Shown: positions 44,282 to 54,144, counted from the first letter of the stretch. The stretch: DNA of 64,000 nucleotides from Bacillus subtilis subsp. subtilis (GCA_021733645.1 JAHREJ010000009.1:42623-106622); one strand, 5' to 3'. Program-made: numbers and translations. The notes: generated by a model from the sequence alone, not told the origin.

Positions 44282-47059
44282 TCAGATACGGGGGGTGACC
44301 CAGTCGACAACTGCAGCGAGGGCAGAAGCAAGGGCGGGCCCGTCCTCGCCACCACCCTGGGCGAGATCCGGGCGGCCGCCGCCCTTGCCCCCGATCTGAC
44401 TGGCGATATGGGACAACAGTTCCCCGGCCTTGACCTTGCCCATTGCACTGCCGTTCACGCCTGCAACCAGTGCAGCCTTGCCGTCCTGGGTGCCGGCCAG
44501 CACGATCACCGAATCGCCCAGCTGCTGCTTGAGGCGGTCGATTGCGTCACGAAGCGCCTTCGCGTCAAAGCCTTCCAGCCGCGCGGCCAGGATCTTGATC
44601 CCGTTGACATCCACCGCCGCCGCGCCGAGGTCGGCCGTGGCACCGGCGGCCTGCTTGGCCTTCAACGTCTCCAGTTCGCGTTCCAGCTTCTTCTGGCGCT
44701 CGCCGAGCTGGCGGATCTTGTCGACCACATCGCCGGCGTTGCCGCCGAGCAGTGCTGCCGCTTCGCCCAGCACCGCTTCTTCCTGTGCCACGTAGTCCAG
44801 CGCGCCCTGCCCGGTCACCGCTTCGATGCGGCGTACGCCCGAGGACACACCGCCTTCAGAGGTGATCTTGAACAGCCCGATGTCGCCGGTGCGACCCACG
44901 TGGGTACCGCCACACAGCTCGGTGGAATAATCGCCCATCTTGAGCACGCGCACGTTCTCGCCGTACTTCTCGCCGAACAGTGCCATCGCGCCGAAATCCA
45001 GCGCTTCCTGCATGGCCATGTTGTGCACTTCGACGGCATTGTTGGCGCGCACCTGCGCGTTGACCTTGCGCTCGACAACCGCCAGGTCCTCTGCGCTGAT
45101 CGGCGCGAAGTGCGCGAAGTCGAAACGCAGCCGGTCCGGCGCCACCAGCGAGCCTTTCTGCTGCACATGGGTGCCCAGCACTTCGCGCAGGGCAGCGTGC
45201 AGCAGGTGGGTGGCCGAGTGGTTGAGGATGGTGGCGCCACGGCGCTGCCCATCCACCTGGCCGGACAGCCTGTCGCCAACGCTCAGGCTGCCCTGGGTGA
45301 TCGTGCCAACGTGGCCGTGGAACTGGCCGGCGAACTTCTGGGTATCGCTGACCGCCACCTGCAGGCCCGCGCCGTTGAGCACGCCGATGTCGCCGACCTG
45401 ACCGCCGGATTCGGCGTAGAACGGGGTCTGGTCGGTGATCACGATGACCGCATCACCGGCCTGCGCAGCATCCACCGGGCGCCCGTCCTTGAGCACGGCC
45501 AACACGGTCAGGCCGTCGGCCTGCAGGCGGTCGTAGCCCAGGAACACGGTCGGGCTGAGCGTGGCCACCAGGTCGGCGGACAAGGTCACGCCGCCACCGA
45601 ACTTGCCGGCCGCACGTGCGGTTTCGCGCTGGTTGTCCATGGCCGCATTGAAACCGTCCATGTCCACGCGCATGTCACGCTCGCGCGCGATGTCGGCGGT
45701 GAGGTCAACCGGGAAACCGTAGGTGTCATACAGGCGGAAGGCGTCCACGCCGGGAATCACACCGTCGCTGACCTTGGCGGCCACGTCGTCGAAGATCTTC
45801 ATGCCCGAATCGAGGGTTTCGGCAAACCGCTCTTCCTCGGCCTGCAGCGCGCGCACCACCGTGTCGGCCTGGGCCGGCAGTTCCGGGTACGCCACGCCCA
45901 TCTGCTCCACCAGGGTTGGCACCAGCTTGCTGAAGAACGGCTGGCGCACGCCCAGCATCCAGCCGTGGCGCAGCGCGCGGCGGATGATCCGGCGCAGCAC
46001 GTAGCCGCGGCCTTCGTTGGACGGCAGCACGCCGTCGACGATCAGGAACGAGCAGGCACGGATGTGATCGGCGATCACCCGCAGCGACTTGTTCTCCAGG
46101 TCGGCCATGCCGGTCAGCTCACTGGCCTTGCGGATCAGCGCCTGGAACAGGTCGATTTCATAGTTGGTATGCACGTGCTGCAGGATCGCGGCCAGGCGCT
46201 CCAGGCCCATGCCGGTGTCCACGCACGGGGCCGGCAGCGGTTCATGAATAAAGTGCTTAACCACATACTGCGTAGCACCGTCAGGACGCCGCTCGGCTAC
46301 TGGCGGCGCAGCGATAAGCCCCTGATTCAGAATATTCTGGAACGCCTCTTCAGCGCCCGACAAGTTCAGATAGGTCTGCTGCGAAGACTGACGGCGATCG
46401 AACTGCATGAACACCAGGTTCCAGATTTCGATGAAGCGGTCACCGTCTTCATCGGGCGAACCCGGGGGACCGCCGGCGATGTGATCACCGTGGTCATAGA
46501 AGATTTCGGTGCAGGGGCCGCACGGGCCGGTTTCGGCCATCTGCCAGAAGTTGTCCGAGGCAAACGGCGCGCCCTTGTTGTCACCAATGCGCACGATGCG
46601 CGCTTCCGGGATGCCGATCATGTCGCGCCACAGCGCGTAGGCCTCGTCATCGGTCTGGTAGACCGTTACCAGCAGGCGTTCGGCCGGCAGCTTCCAGACC
46701 TGGGTCAGCAGTTCCCAGGCCCAGGCGATGGCGTCTTTTTTGAAGTAGTCGCCGAACGACCAGTTGCCCAGCATCTCAAAGAAGGTGTGGTGGCGCGCGG
46801 TGTAGCCGACCTGGTCCAGATCGTTGTGCTTGCCACCCGCACGCAGGCAGCGCTGGACGTCGGCGGCGCGCACGTAGCTGCGCTTCTCCGCGCCAAGGAA
46901 CACGTCCTTGAACTGCACCATGCCGGAATTGGTGAACAGCAGGGTCGGATCATTGCCCGGCACCAGCGGCGCCGACGGCACGATCGTATGGCCCTTGCCC
47001 TTGAAGAACTCAAGGAAATCGCTGCGGATCTGGGAGGTAGTGAATTTGGATGCGGTCAT
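44282..47059 (-). CDS. alaS: Alanyl-tRNA synthetase with an unusual insertion
   Basis: 925 residues. Class II catalytic domain (1-about 300): [20 protein letters not shown], motif 2 [16 protein letters not shown], motif 3 [10 protein letters not shown] (280-289). Editing domain with [14 protein letters not shown] and [13 protein letters not shown] (zinc and proofreading residues), and C-Ala domain ending [15 protein letters not shown]. About 45 residues longer than I expect. The excess maps to about residues 223-273 (46241-46393), where FDR normally leads almost directly to PLPAP before motif 3. That block has foreign codon usage but keeps the frame, and all catalytic and editing motifs are intact. 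Confidence 0.95.
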   Translation of the reverse strand: MTASKFTTSQIRSDFLEFFKGKGHTIVPSAPLVPGNDPTLLFTNSGMVQFKDVFLGAEKRSYVRAADVQRCLRAGGKHNDLDQVGYTARHHTFFEMLGNWSFGDYFKKDAIAWAWELLTQVWKLPAERLLVTVYQTDDEAYALWRDMIGIPEARIVRIGDNKGAPFASDNFWQMAETGPCGPCTEIFYDHGDHIAGGPPGSPDEDGDRFIEIWNLVFMQFDRRQSSQQTYLNLSGAEEAFQNILNQGLIAAPPVAERRPDGATQYVVKHFIHEPLPAPCVDTGMGLERLAAILQHVHTNYEIDLFQALIRKASELTGMADLENKSLRVIADHIRACSFLIVDGVLPSNEGRGYVLRRIIRRALRHGWMLGVRQPFFSKLVPTLVEQMGVAYPELPAQADTVVRALQAEEERFAETLDSGMKIFDDVAAKVSDGVIPGVDAFRLYDTYGFPVDLTADIARERDMRVDMDGFNAAMDNQRETARAAGKFGGGVTLSADLVATLSPTVFLGYDRLQADGLTVLAVLKDGRPVDAAQAGDAVIVITDQTPFYAESGGQVGDIGVLNGAGLQVAVSDTQKFAGQFHGHVGTITQGSLSVGDRLSGQVDGQRRGATILNHSATHLLHAALREVLGTHVQQKGSLVAPDRLRFDFAHFAPISAEDLAVVERKVNAQVRANNAVEVHNMAMQEALDFGAMALFGEKYGENVRVLKMGDYSTELCGGTHVGRTGDIGLFKITSEGGVSSGVRRIEAVTGQGALDYVAQEEAVLGEAAALLGGNAGDVVDKIRQLGERQKKLERELETLKAKQAAGATADLGAAAVDVNGIKILAARLEGFDAKALRDAIDRLKQQLGDSVIVLAGTQDGKAALVAGVNGSAMGKVKAGELLSHIASQIGGKGGGRPDLAQGGGEDGPALASALAAVVDWVTPRI
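46241..46393 (-). other. In-frame atypical block inside alaS
   Basis: 51 codons encoding [20 protein letters not shown] through KHFIHE. By hand count 22 of 51 codons end in A or T (for example TCT, TAT, AAT, ATT, GTA, GTT, TTT, CAT), whereas the flanking codons almost all end in G or C. No stop codons and no direct repeats at its edges that I can see. It fits an acquired insertion or recombined segment rather than gradual drift. Confidence 0.75.
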
Positions 47060-47165
47060 GGGGGCTGGCTTCGTGCGGGCCGGTCGATCCTTGGCACGCA
47101 GCCCCAATGGCCGGGTACCCACTGCAGGACCGCCGAAACCACAAAGGGTATCAGGCCCGGAGCGC

Positions 47166-47657
47166 TCAGTCGTCAGGGTCGTAGCGGGTGGCGCGGCGGA
47201 TGGTGTCCCCATCGAACCCGCGACGGGCCAGCAGATCGGCGGCCTTGCGGCGCTGGGCCAGCTCCTGTGGGCCGGTTTCACCGAACCGGCGGCATACCAG
47301 GTCGCGGGCGTTCTGCGCCCAGTCGCCCTCGAAGGTGTCCATCGCCGAGGCGATCTGGTCGCTGTCCAGCCCGTGGGTACCCAGTTCAGCACGGATGTGG
47401 ATCGGACCATACCCGGTGTTGCCCCGGATACGGACCAGATTTTCCGCGAAACGGGTGTCGTCCTGCCAACCGGCCTCGCGAAGCTTCTCCACCGCAGCCA
47501 CGGCGGCCTCGTTCTCGATCCCGCGGGCCTGCAGTTTACGGGTCAGCTCCTTGCGGGAGTGCTCGCGGCGCACCAGCAGGCCCAGCGCCCGTTGGACCGG
47601 GGTCTGTTCACTGATGCGGCGTTTGCGGCGCGGTGCCGGGGCGTCGGAGTCCTGCAT
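47166..47657 (-). CDS. recX: Regulatory protein RecX
   Basis: Binds RecA filaments and limits their activity. 163 residues of three-helix repeats: [20 protein letters not shown], then [20 protein letters not shown] and [13 protein letters not shown]. The ATG with GAAGG six bases upstream was chosen over a TTG four codons earlier. It sits between recA and alaS, as in E. coli. Confidence 0.93.
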   Translation of the reverse strand: MQDSDAPAPRRKRRISEQTPVQRALGLLVRREHSRKELTRKLQARGIENEAAVAAVEKLREAGWQDDTRFAENLVRIRGNTGYGPIHIRAELGTHGLDSDQIASAMDTFEGDWAQNARDLVCRRFGETGPQELAQRRKAADLLARRGFDGDTIRRATRYDPDD

Positions 47658-47766
47658 GGCAGCCTTCAATCAAATGCGCCGTCCCTGGCGCTCCCCCGTC
47701 GGGGAATACGGAAACCGCGGAACAGGGCAAGCGTCACTGACGGCGCTGCCCTGCCCCGCAGGAAAC

Positions 47767-48807
47767 TCACTCGGCGTCGTCTTCGACGTCGTCGCCACTT
47801 TCACGGGCGGCCTCTTCGGGCTGGAACTTCTCGCGCAGCTCGGCTTCCAGGCGCTGGGCAATCTGCGGGTTGTCGCGCAGGTAGCCGCGGGCGTTGTCCT
47901 TGCCCTGGCCGATGCGCTCTTCGCCGTAGCTGTACCAGGCGCCCGCCTTCTCGACCAGCTTGGCTTCCACGCCCATGTCGATCAGCTCGCCTTCACGGCT
48001 GATGCCTTCGCCGTACAGGATCTCGGTGATGACCTGCTTGAAGGGAGGTGCCAGCTTGTTCTTGACCACCTTGATCTTCGTCTGGTTGCCGATGATCTCG
48101 TCACCCTTCTTGATCGCGCCGATACGGCGGATGTCCAGGCGTACCGAGGCGTAGAACTTCAAGGCGTTGCCGCCGGTGGTTACTTCCGGGCTCTGGCCCG
48201 GCATCATCACGCCGATCTTGTGGCGCAGCTGGTTGATGAACACCACCAAGGTGTTGGAACGTTTGATGTTGCCGGTCAACTTGCGCAGCGCCTGACTCAT
48301 CAGGCGGGCCTGCAGGCCCGGCAGCTGGTCACCCATCTCGCCTTCGATTTCGGCCTTGGGGGTAAGCGCGGCGACCGAGTCGATCACCACGATGTCCACC
48401 GAGCTGGACCGCACGAGCATGTCGGCAATTTCCAACGCCTGCTCACCGGTATCGGGCTGGGACAGCAACAGGTCGTCCACGTTCACGCCCAGCTTGGCGG
48501 CGTAGATCGGGTCCAGCGCGTGCTCGGCATCGATGAAGGCGGCGGTACCGCCCTTCTTCTGGCATTCGGCGATGGCCTGCAGGGTCAGGGTGGTCTTGCC
48601 CGAGGATTCCGGGCCGTAGATCTCCACCACACGGCCCTTGGGCAGGCCACCGATGCCGAGCGCGATGTCCAGCATCAGCGAACCGGTGGGAATGACCTCG
48701 ACCGCTTCCACGACCCGGTCACCCATGCGCATCACGGCGCCCTTGCCGAACTGCTTTTCGATCTGGCTCAGGGCGGCAGTGAGGGCACGCTTCTTGTTTT
48801 CGTCCAT
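47767..48807 (-). CDS. recA: Recombinase RecA
   Basis: Forms filaments on single-stranded DNA, drives strand exchange and triggers LexA self-cleavage. 346 residues. Walker [10 protein letters not shown] (65-73), Walker [13 protein letters not shown], the [12 protein letters not shown]2 region, and [18 protein letters not shown]. Loop L2 reads [15 protein letters not shown], two residues longer than in E. coli. The start giving [10 protein letters not shown] has AAGGA eight bases upstream; an ATG 21 codons earlier ([10 protein letters not shown]) is possible and would add a Ser/Thr-rich extension. No clear LexA box was found in the 140 bases between lexA and recA. Confidence 0.97.
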   Translation of the reverse strand: MDENKKRALTAALSQIEKQFGKGAVMRMGDRVVEAVEVIPTGSLMLDIALGIGGLPKGRVVEIYGPESSGKTTLTLQAIAECQKKGGTAAFIDAEHALDPIYAAKLGVNVDDLLLSQPDTGEQALEIADMLVRSSSVDIVVIDSVAALTPKAEIEGEMGDQLPGLQARLMSQALRKLTGNIKRSNTLVVFINQLRHKIGVMMPGQSPEVTTGGNALKFYASVRLDIRRIGAIKKGDEIIGNQTKIKVVKNKLAPPFKQVITEILYGEGISREGELIDMGVEAKLVEKAGAWYSYGEERIGQGKDNARGYLRDNPQIAQRLEAELREKFQPEEAARESGDDVEDDAE

Positions 48808-49011
48808 CGGAGTGGTCCTTGCAGAGGTCGTGTCGGTGGAGGTGCTGTCTTTGGAAGTCTTCTTGGCCATGGGTTCACTTTAAGGCTGGCGTATCGCACA
48901 GGCTGAGATTCTGCCCGGCGTTCGGAAAAAAATTATCGGACATCCGTACCAACCTCAGCAGAACCAGAGAATCGCCACAAAAGACCGTGCAGGAATTGCG
49001 TAGTAGAAGGA

Positions 49012-49662
49012 TCAGCGGTTGGGTCGCAGCAGGCCGCAGTACAGGCCTTCGATGGCGAAGTCCTGGTCCGGTTGCACTTCGATCGGCTTGTAATCGGGGT
49101 TGCGCGGCAGGAGGCGGATGCGGTCCTTGCCCATTTTCAGCAGCTTGACGGTGATCTCGTCATCGATGCGCGCCACCACGATCTGCCCCGAGCGGGCGTC
49201 GCGGGTGCGGTGCACGCCGATCAGGTCACCGTCGAAGATGCCTTCGTCGATCATCGAGTCGCCCTGCACCTTGAGCAGGTAGTCCGGTGCGGGCGAGAAG
49301 AACACGCGGTCGAGCACCACGAAGTCGTCCGAACCGATATCGGCGCCGATCGGCAGACCCGCCGCCACCCGCCCCAGTACGGGCAGACGCAGTACGTGGT
49401 CGGGCAATGCCGGCACCGACAGCGAGGCGGGCAGGCCCTCCTGTAGCGGCGGCGCCTGCACCAGCCGGATGCCGCGGGCCTGGCCGGGGATGCGACGAAT
49501 CGCCCCGGCCTGCTCCAGCACTTCCAGGTGGTACTGGGCCGCGCGTACGCCCTTGAAGCCGAAGGCACGTGCGATTTCAGTCTGCGACGGCGGTGCGCCA
49601 TCGGTCTCTATACGCTCGGCGATCAACTGCAGGATCGCCTGCTGGGTATCGGTCAGGTCCAT
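49012..49662 (-). CDS. lexA: SOS repressor LexA
   Basis: 216 residues. N-terminal winged helix (TDTQQAILQLIAERIETDG, SQTEIARAFGFKGVRAAQYH) and C-terminal peptidase S24 domain: cleavage site AAGLPIG, catalytic Ser in KVQGDSMIDEGIFDGD and Lys in DDEITVKLLK. RecA filaments stimulate its self-cleavage. The operator covers the sequence directly in front of the ATG, leaving no room for a ribosome binding site. Confidence 0.97.
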   Translation of the reverse strand: MDLTDTQQAILQLIAERIETDGAPPSQTEIARAFGFKGVRAAQYHLEVLEQAGAIRRIPGQARGIRLVQAPPLQEGLPASLSVPALPDHVLRLPVLGRVAAGLPIGADIGSDDFVVLDRVFFSPAPDYLLKVQGDSMIDEGIFDGDLIGVHRTRDARSGQIVVARIDDEITVKLLKMGKDRIRLLPRNPDYKPIEVQPDQDFAIEGLYCGLLRPNR

Positions 49663-49664
49663 AG

Positions 49665-49683
49665 TTAGTAGTATTACTACTAA
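49665..49683. promoter_or_regulatory. LexA operator in front of lexA
   Basis: TTAGTAGTATTACTACTAA, a perfect 19-base palindrome with central T. It is the Xanthomonad LexA box (TTAG-N6-TACTA type) and implies autoregulation. It ends two bases from the lexA start codon. Confidence 0.95.
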
Positions 49684-49699
49684 CGATGTGGGCACGCAA
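49671..49699 (-). promoter_or_regulatory. Predicted lexA promoter
   Basis: On the minus strand, -35 TTGCGT (49694-49699), 17-base spacer, -10 TAATAC (49671-49676). The operator contains the whole -10. Transcription would begin within about two bases of the start codon. Confidence 0.65.
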
Positions 49700-49866
49700 G
49701 TGCCCAGAGAAGAAGCCCAAGAAGAGGCAGGACCATCCCACCCTCACCGAAGCCTTCAGCAATCCGTAGCCACCGACCGTTGGCTGGTGACCGCAATCAG
49801 GCGTTCATGGCCTCCGAACGAAAGGCAGCGGCGAAGCTGGAGGGTCATGGCGCCGGCCGGAAAGAG

Positions 49867-49920
49867 CAGCCGGCCAACGGTCGGCTCTACGCGCACTCTG
49901 CCGCGTTGGCGGCAGAGTGC
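49867..49920. repeat. SMAG repeat plus 12-bp hairpin downstream of ubiB
   Basis: An inverted SMAG (49867-49890, ending CGGTCGGCTCTAC), then GCACTCTGCCGC / GCGGCAGAGTGC with a GTTG loop (49893-49920). The hairpin lies about 30 bases past the ubiB stop on the minus strand and may act as a terminator, though no T-run follows. A degenerate SMAG is also seen near 49767-49790. Confidence 0.8.
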
Positions 49921-49951
49921 GGGGATCCTGCGAATCCCAGCGGCAAGAACC

Positions 49952-51628
49952 CTAGGGGGTCTTGCCGCTGCGCCAGATCGAAAACAGGATCCACACGCCG
50001 CAGAAGCCGGCCCCCACGAAGCCGGCCACGCCCAGCGCGAGCAGCCAGCGGCTGGAAACGCCGCCGACGCTGTGCATCACGATCGACGAACCGATGATCA
50101 GCGCGGCGGTGACAATGCCCATCACCAGGCGGTTGGCAGCGCGGTTGACCTGGTCGCCGAAGCCCTGCAGCGCGGTGGTTTCAACCTTGAGCTGCAGACG
50201 CCCGCGACGCGCCATCTGCAGCAGCCGGCGCACATCACGCGGCAGGTCGCCGAGCAGGTCCATGACCCCGACCAGGCTGCGCTTGCCACGCTTGAGCACG
50301 GCCGCAGGCGCATAACGCTGCCACATCACCCGCTCCAGGTAGGGGCGTGCGGCACTGGCCATGTCGAACTGCGGGTCCAGCTGTCGGCCCATGCCTTCCA
50401 GGGTCAGGAAGGTCTTGATCATCAGGGCGAGGTCGGCCGGCAGGGTCAGCGAATACTGGCGCAGCAAGGTGGTGATGTTGCCCAGCATCAGGCCCATGTG
50501 CAGGTCCTTGAGCGGCACCCCACGGTACTGGTCGACGAACGTGCTGATGTCCTGCTGCAGCCGCGATTCGTCCACGTCCACGCCACCGGCCCAGTCCAGC
50601 AGCACATCGGCCACCGATTCCGGTTCCTGCTTGACCAGCCCGTGCAGCAGCTGCGCAACCTGGAAGCGGCGCTGCTCGGAAATCGCGCCGACCATGCCGA
50701 AATCGATCACCCCGATGCGGCCGTCGCGCAGGTAGATGATGTTGCCCGGGTGCGGGTCGGCGTGGAAACAGCCATCCTCCAGCACCATCTTGAGCACGAT
50801 ATGGGCACCGCGCCGCGCCAGCTGCACCCGGTCCAGCCCGGCGGCATCGACACCGGCCAGGTCGCGCCCGGGGATGCCGTCGACATAGTCCTGCACGTTG
50901 AGGCTTTCGCAGGTCCACTGCCAATGCACGCTGGGAATGAGGATGTCCTGCCGGCCCTGGAAATGGCGCGCAATGCGTTCGGCGTTGCGGCACTCCGCGG
51001 CGAAGTCCAACTCGCGCCGCAGCGACACCTGGAACTGCTGCACCACCTCGGCCGGGCGATAACGCTGCAGGTCCGGCAAGCGCGCCTCGACGATTTCAGC
51101 CAGCCGCGCCAGCAGGCGCAGGTCGGCCTCGATGACGTCACGAATGCCCGGGCGGCGGATTTTCAGCACCACCTCGGTGCCGTCGTGCAGCGTCGCGCGG
51201 TGCGCCTGCGCCAACGAGGCAGCCGCCATCGGGATTTCATCCAGCCACGCGAAGACCTCGGTGGCCGGTGCGCCCAGATCGGCTTCCAGCTGCTCGCGCA
51301 CCTGCGCATACGGCAGCGCCGGTACGGCGTTCTGCAGCTCGGAGAATTCAGCGATCCAGTCCGGCGGGAACAGATCCACGCGCGTGGCCAGCACCTGACC
51401 CAGCTTGACGAACGTGGGCCCCAGGTCTTCCATCGCACGGCGCACCCGCACCGGCGCGGTCATGCGCAGGATCTGCGTGTCGTTCCAGTGCAGCAGCCGG
51501 CCGGCGCGCTCCAGCACGTCGGCCAGGCCAATCCGGCGCACGAGGTCGCCAAAGCCATAGCGGATCAGGACCGAGGCGATTTCCTGCAATCGCCCCAGGT
51601 CGCGCACGGTTCCCAGCGTTTCCCACAT
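49952..51628 (-). CDS. ubiB: UbiB/ABC1-type atypical kinase
   Basis: 558 residues. Protein-kinase-like ATPase needed for ubiquinone synthesis or lipid handling. The invariant KxGQ motif is in LGPTFVKLGQVLATRVDLFP (about 80-100), the Ala-rich loop in AAASLAQAHRA, the catalytic FHADPHPGN near 290 and VIDFGMVG. Two C-terminal membrane helices (VTAALIIGSSIVM, VAGFVGAGFCGVWILF) anchor it. A second UbiB-like gene may lie near ubiE/ubiJ elsewhere, so it could be a paralogue. The ATG with AGGAG eight bases upstream was chosen. Confidence 0.88.
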   Translation of the reverse strand: MWETLGTVRDLGRLQEIASVLIRYGFGDLVRRIGLADVLERAGRLLHWNDTQILRMTAPVRVRRAMEDLGPTFVKLGQVLATRVDLFPPDWIAEFSELQNAVPALPYAQVREQLEADLGAPATEVFAWLDEIPMAAASLAQAHRATLHDGTEVVLKIRRPGIRDVIEADLRLLARLAEIVEARLPDLQRYRPAEVVQQFQVSLRRELDFAAECRNAERIARHFQGRQDILIPSVHWQWTCESLNVQDYVDGIPGRDLAGVDAAGLDRVQLARRGAHIVLKMVLEDGCFHADPHPGNIIYLRDGRIGVIDFGMVGAISEQRRFQVAQLLHGLVKQEPESVADVLLDWAGGVDVDESRLQQDISTFVDQYRGVPLKDLHMGLMLGNITTLLRQYSLTLPADLALMIKTFLTLEGMGRQLDPQFDMASAARPYLERVMWQRYAPAAVLKRGKRSLVGVMDLLGDLPRDVRRLLQMARRGRLQLKVETTALQGFGDQVNRAANRLVMGIVTAALIIGSSIVMHSVGGVSSRWLLALGVAGFVGAGFCGVWILFSIWRSGKTP

Positions 51629-51663
51629 CGGTGCAGCTCCTGTCCACGCACCCGTGCAGGATG

Positions 51664-52158
51664 TCACACCGGGGCGAAAATTCCCGTCAGTGCCTGTTGC
51701 ACGGTCTGCCGGCGGATGGCATCGCGATCACCCGTGAACTGGAACAACTGCGCGCGGGCGTACCCGCCGCGCTGCTTCCAGCCAATCCAGACGCTGCCCA
51801 CCGGCTTGTCCGGGCTGCCGCCGCCGGGGCCGGCGATCCCGGTCACGGCCACGGCCATGCCAGCCCCGGAATTGACCAGGGCACCGGACACCATTTCCAA
51901 CACCGTTTCGCGGCTGACCGCGCCGTACTGTTCCAAGGTCTGGGCACGTACGCCCAGCAGGCGCTGCTTGGCCTCGTAGCTGTAGACCACCATGCCGCAG
52001 TCGAAGAAGGCCGACGAACCGGCTACATCGGTCATGGCCTTGGCAATCCAGCCGCCGCTGCAGCTTTCCGCGGTGACCAGCTGCAACGACGCCTGCTGCA
52101 GGCGCTGGCCGACGTCACGGGCAAGGACGCCGAGTTCGGCATCGGTGGGGACGCTCAT
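51664..52158 (-). CDS. pncC: Nicotinamide-nucleotide amidase (CinA C-terminal type)
   Basis: Deamidates NMN to nicotinate mononucleotide in NAD recycling. 164 residues equal to the stand-alone CinA C-terminal domain. Motifs: LVTAESCSGGWIAKAMTDVAG (catalytic Ser/Lys region, shown in part as TAESCSGG), VVYSYEAKQRLLGV, VTGIAGPGGGSPDKPVGSVW. The gap to ubiB is 35 bases, so cotranscription is possible. In several gammaproteobacteria pncC precedes recA; here ubiB and lexA intervene. Confidence 0.93.
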   Translation of the reverse strand: MSVPTDAELGVLARDVGQRLQQASLQLVTAESCSGGWIAKAMTDVAGSSAFFDCGMVVYSYEAKQRLLGVRAQTLEQYGAVSRETVLEMVSGALVNSGAGMAVAVTGIAGPGGGSPDKPVGSVWIGWKQRGGYARAQLFQFTGDRDAIRRQTVQQALTGIFAPV

Positions 52159-52364
52159 GGTGATCCTGGATCGGGGGGACGAATGCCCCCGTTTTAGCCG
52201 AAATCGACGGGGATGTCGTGTGCTGGCCGTGCGACGCAGTGTCGCGATCGGTGCCGATGGGCGCGGTCGCGCCGGGCGGACCGGCCGATGCATGTGGAAC
52301 CGGGCTGTGCCCGGCTTGCACGCATCCAACCGCGTGAGCAGCCGGGCAGCGCTTGGCATTACGG

Positions 52365-52388
52365 CAGCCGGGCAGAGCCCGGCTCTAC
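52365..52388 (-). repeat. SMAG repeat between pncC and hflX
   Basis: CAGCCGGGCAGAGCCCGGCT followed by CTAC. Two partial relatives lie nearby (52276-52310 and about 52339-52357), so this 258-base gap is mostly palindromic debris with no gene. Confidence 0.85.
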
Positions 52389-52416
52389 GCGGCGCGGGAT
52401 TTCGCCAGGGCCGGCA

Positions 52417-53727
52417 TTACCACTCCGGCAGCTTTTCAGGCAGCAGCGCGCGGATCGGTTCGCCGCCCTCGCCTGCGGCCAGCTTCTCGGCCTCGGCGAT
52501 GGGCAGGTCGACGTCCAGCAGCCAACCGTCTTCGTCGACCTGTTCGCTGCGCACCACTTCCAGCTGGTGCAGACGCGAACGCAGCCGACCGGCACTGGGC
52601 GGCAGACGCAGTTCGCCAGTGACGTGCTGCAGGCCCAGGCGCTTGCCCAGTACCGACTGCAACAGCGGCAGGCCAAGCCCATCACGGGCGGAAATCCAGA
52701 CCCGTTCACGGCGCGCTTCATCGGGGATGCCGTCCTGCGCGTCGTGACGCACCTCGGCACCGTCGATGCGGTCGATCTTGTTTAACACCAGCAGCTGCGG
52801 CAGGTCGCCCGCACCGACGTCGGCCAGTACTTCGTCGACCTGGGCGATGCGCTCCTCGCGGTGCGGATCGGCCGCATCGACGATGTGCAGCAGGAAATCG
52901 GCTTCGCGCGCTTCGCTCAGGGTCGAGCGGAACGCGGCCACCAGTTCATGCGGCAGGTCGCGCACGAAGCCCACGGTGTCGGCCAGCACCACGCTGCCAC
53001 CGGGCACGATAATGCGGCGCACGGTGGGGTCCAGGGTGGCAAACAACTTGTCGGCGGCATAGGCCTCGGCGCCGGTCAGCGCGTTGAACAGGGTCGACTT
53101 GCCAGCATTGGTGTAGCCCACCAGGGCCACGCGCGGCAACTCGCTGCGCACGCGCGCGCGACGCATCTGGGTGCGCTGCACTTCCACTTTTTCCAGCTTC
53201 TTCTGCAGCTGCTCAACCCGCTTCTGCAGCAGCCGTCGATCGGTTTCCAACTGGGTCTCACCCGGGCCGCGAAGGCCGATGGAACCGCCACGCTGACGCT
53301 CCAGATGGGTCCAGCCGCGGATCAGCCGGGTGGACATGTGGCGCAACTGCGCCAGCTCGACCTGCAGCTTGCCTTCGTGGCTGCGCGCGCGCTGGGCGAA
53401 GATGTCCAGAATCAAGCCGGAACGGTCGATCACGCGCCGTTCCAGGAAGCGTTCGAGGTTGCGTTCCTGCCCCGGCGACAGCGCATGGTTGACCAGGATC
53501 AGGTCGGCGCCGGTGGCGTCGGCCACGGCTTTCACCTCGTCCAGCTTACCGGTGCCGATCAGGATCGACGGATTGGGCCGATCGATGCGCGCGGTCACGG
53601 TGGCCGCGATGCTGGCCCCTGCCGAGCGGGCCAGATCGGTGAATTCCTCAAGCACATCGTCTTCGAGCCGGCCGGAATGCGGCTGGATCAGGAGTGCGTG
53701 TTCGCCTCGTTTGGAACGGTCAAACAC
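52417..53727 (-). CDS. hflX: GTPase HflX
   Basis: Ribosome-associated GTPase that splits stalled or heat-damaged 70S ribosomes. 436 residues. N-terminal domain with PSILIGTGKLDEVKAVADAT and SPGQERNLERFLERRVIDR, then coiled-coil RRLLQKRVEQLQKKLEKVEV. G domain: G1 LVGYTNAGKSTLFNALTG, G3 ADTVGFVRDLPH, G4 LLVLNKIDRID. Starts with GTG, with GGAGA six bases upstream; the gap to hfq is 26 bases. The miaA-hfq-hflX order is that of E. coli. Confidence 0.96.
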   Translation of the reverse strand: MFDRSKRGEHALLIQPHSGRLEDDVLEEFTDLARSAGASIAATVTARIDRPNPSILIGTGKLDEVKAVADATGADLILVNHALSPGQERNLERFLERRVIDRSGLILDIFAQRARSHEGKLQVELAQLRHMSTRLIRGWTHLERQRGGSIGLRGPGETQLETDRRLLQKRVEQLQKKLEKVEVQRTQMRRARVRSELPRVALVGYTNAGKSTLFNALTGAEAYAADKLFATLDPTVRRIIVPGGSVVLADTVGFVRDLPHELVAAFRSTLSEAREADFLLHIVDAADPHREERIAQVDEVLADVGAGDLPQLLVLNKIDRIDGAEVRHDAQDGIPDEARRERVWISARDGLGLPLLQSVLGKRLGLQHVTGELRLPPSAGRLRSRLHQLEVVRSEQVDEDGWLLDVDLPIAEAEKLAAGEGGEPIRALLPEKLPEW

Positions 53728-53753
53728 GCAGTTCTCCGCACATATTCAACGTG

Positions 53754-54038
53754 TCACTCAACGTCGTCTTCACCTGGGACGCCTTCGGCGCCACCTTCAT
53801 TGGACTGCACATAGCCGCCGCCCGGACCGACCCGCACGTTGCGCGCCGGCACCACGGTCGAAATGGCGTGCTTGTACACCATCTGGCTCACCGTATTACG
53901 CAACAGCACCACGAACTGATCGAACGATTCAATCGTTCCCTGCAGCTTGATGCCATTGACCAGATACACCGAAACCGGCACGCGCTCGCGCCGAAGTGCA
54001 TTGAGAAACGGATCCTGCAGCGATTGCCCCTTGGACAT
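53754..54038 (-). CDS. hfq: RNA chaperone Hfq
   Basis: Hexameric Sm-like protein that anneals small RNAs to mRNAs. 94 residues. Sm1: [20 protein letters not shown]; Sm2: [10 protein letters not shown]. The proximal-face [20 protein letters not shown] is conserved. The C-terminal tail ([20 protein letters not shown]) is acidic and flexible. Sits between miaA and hflX. Confidence 0.97.
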   Translation of the reverse strand: MSKGQSLQDPFLNALRRERVPVSVYLVNGIKLQGTIESFDQFVVLLRNTVSQMVYKHAISTVVPARNVRVGPGGGYVQSNEGGAEGVPGEDDVE

Positions 54039-54144
54039 TGCCAACTCCTGATTATTGTTTTTATGGTCTTCCGGCAGTTCCACGGCCCCCGCCGCCCACC
54101 GGAATCCTTGATGGTACACGGGCCGGAGGGGAGAAGGCGTGGAC

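Noticed and set aside
46241..46393. Intein or homing endonuclease in alaS
   Set aside because: The block is only about 50 residues and has no Cys/Ser start or His-Asn end typical of splicing, nor any nuclease motif.
44012..47614. A 1200-codon open frame on the plus strand opposite alaS and recX
   Set aside because: High GC with G/C in third codon positions keeps the antisense frame open. Its translation is His/Gln/Val-rich with no domains, and the minus-strand genes have full family motifs.
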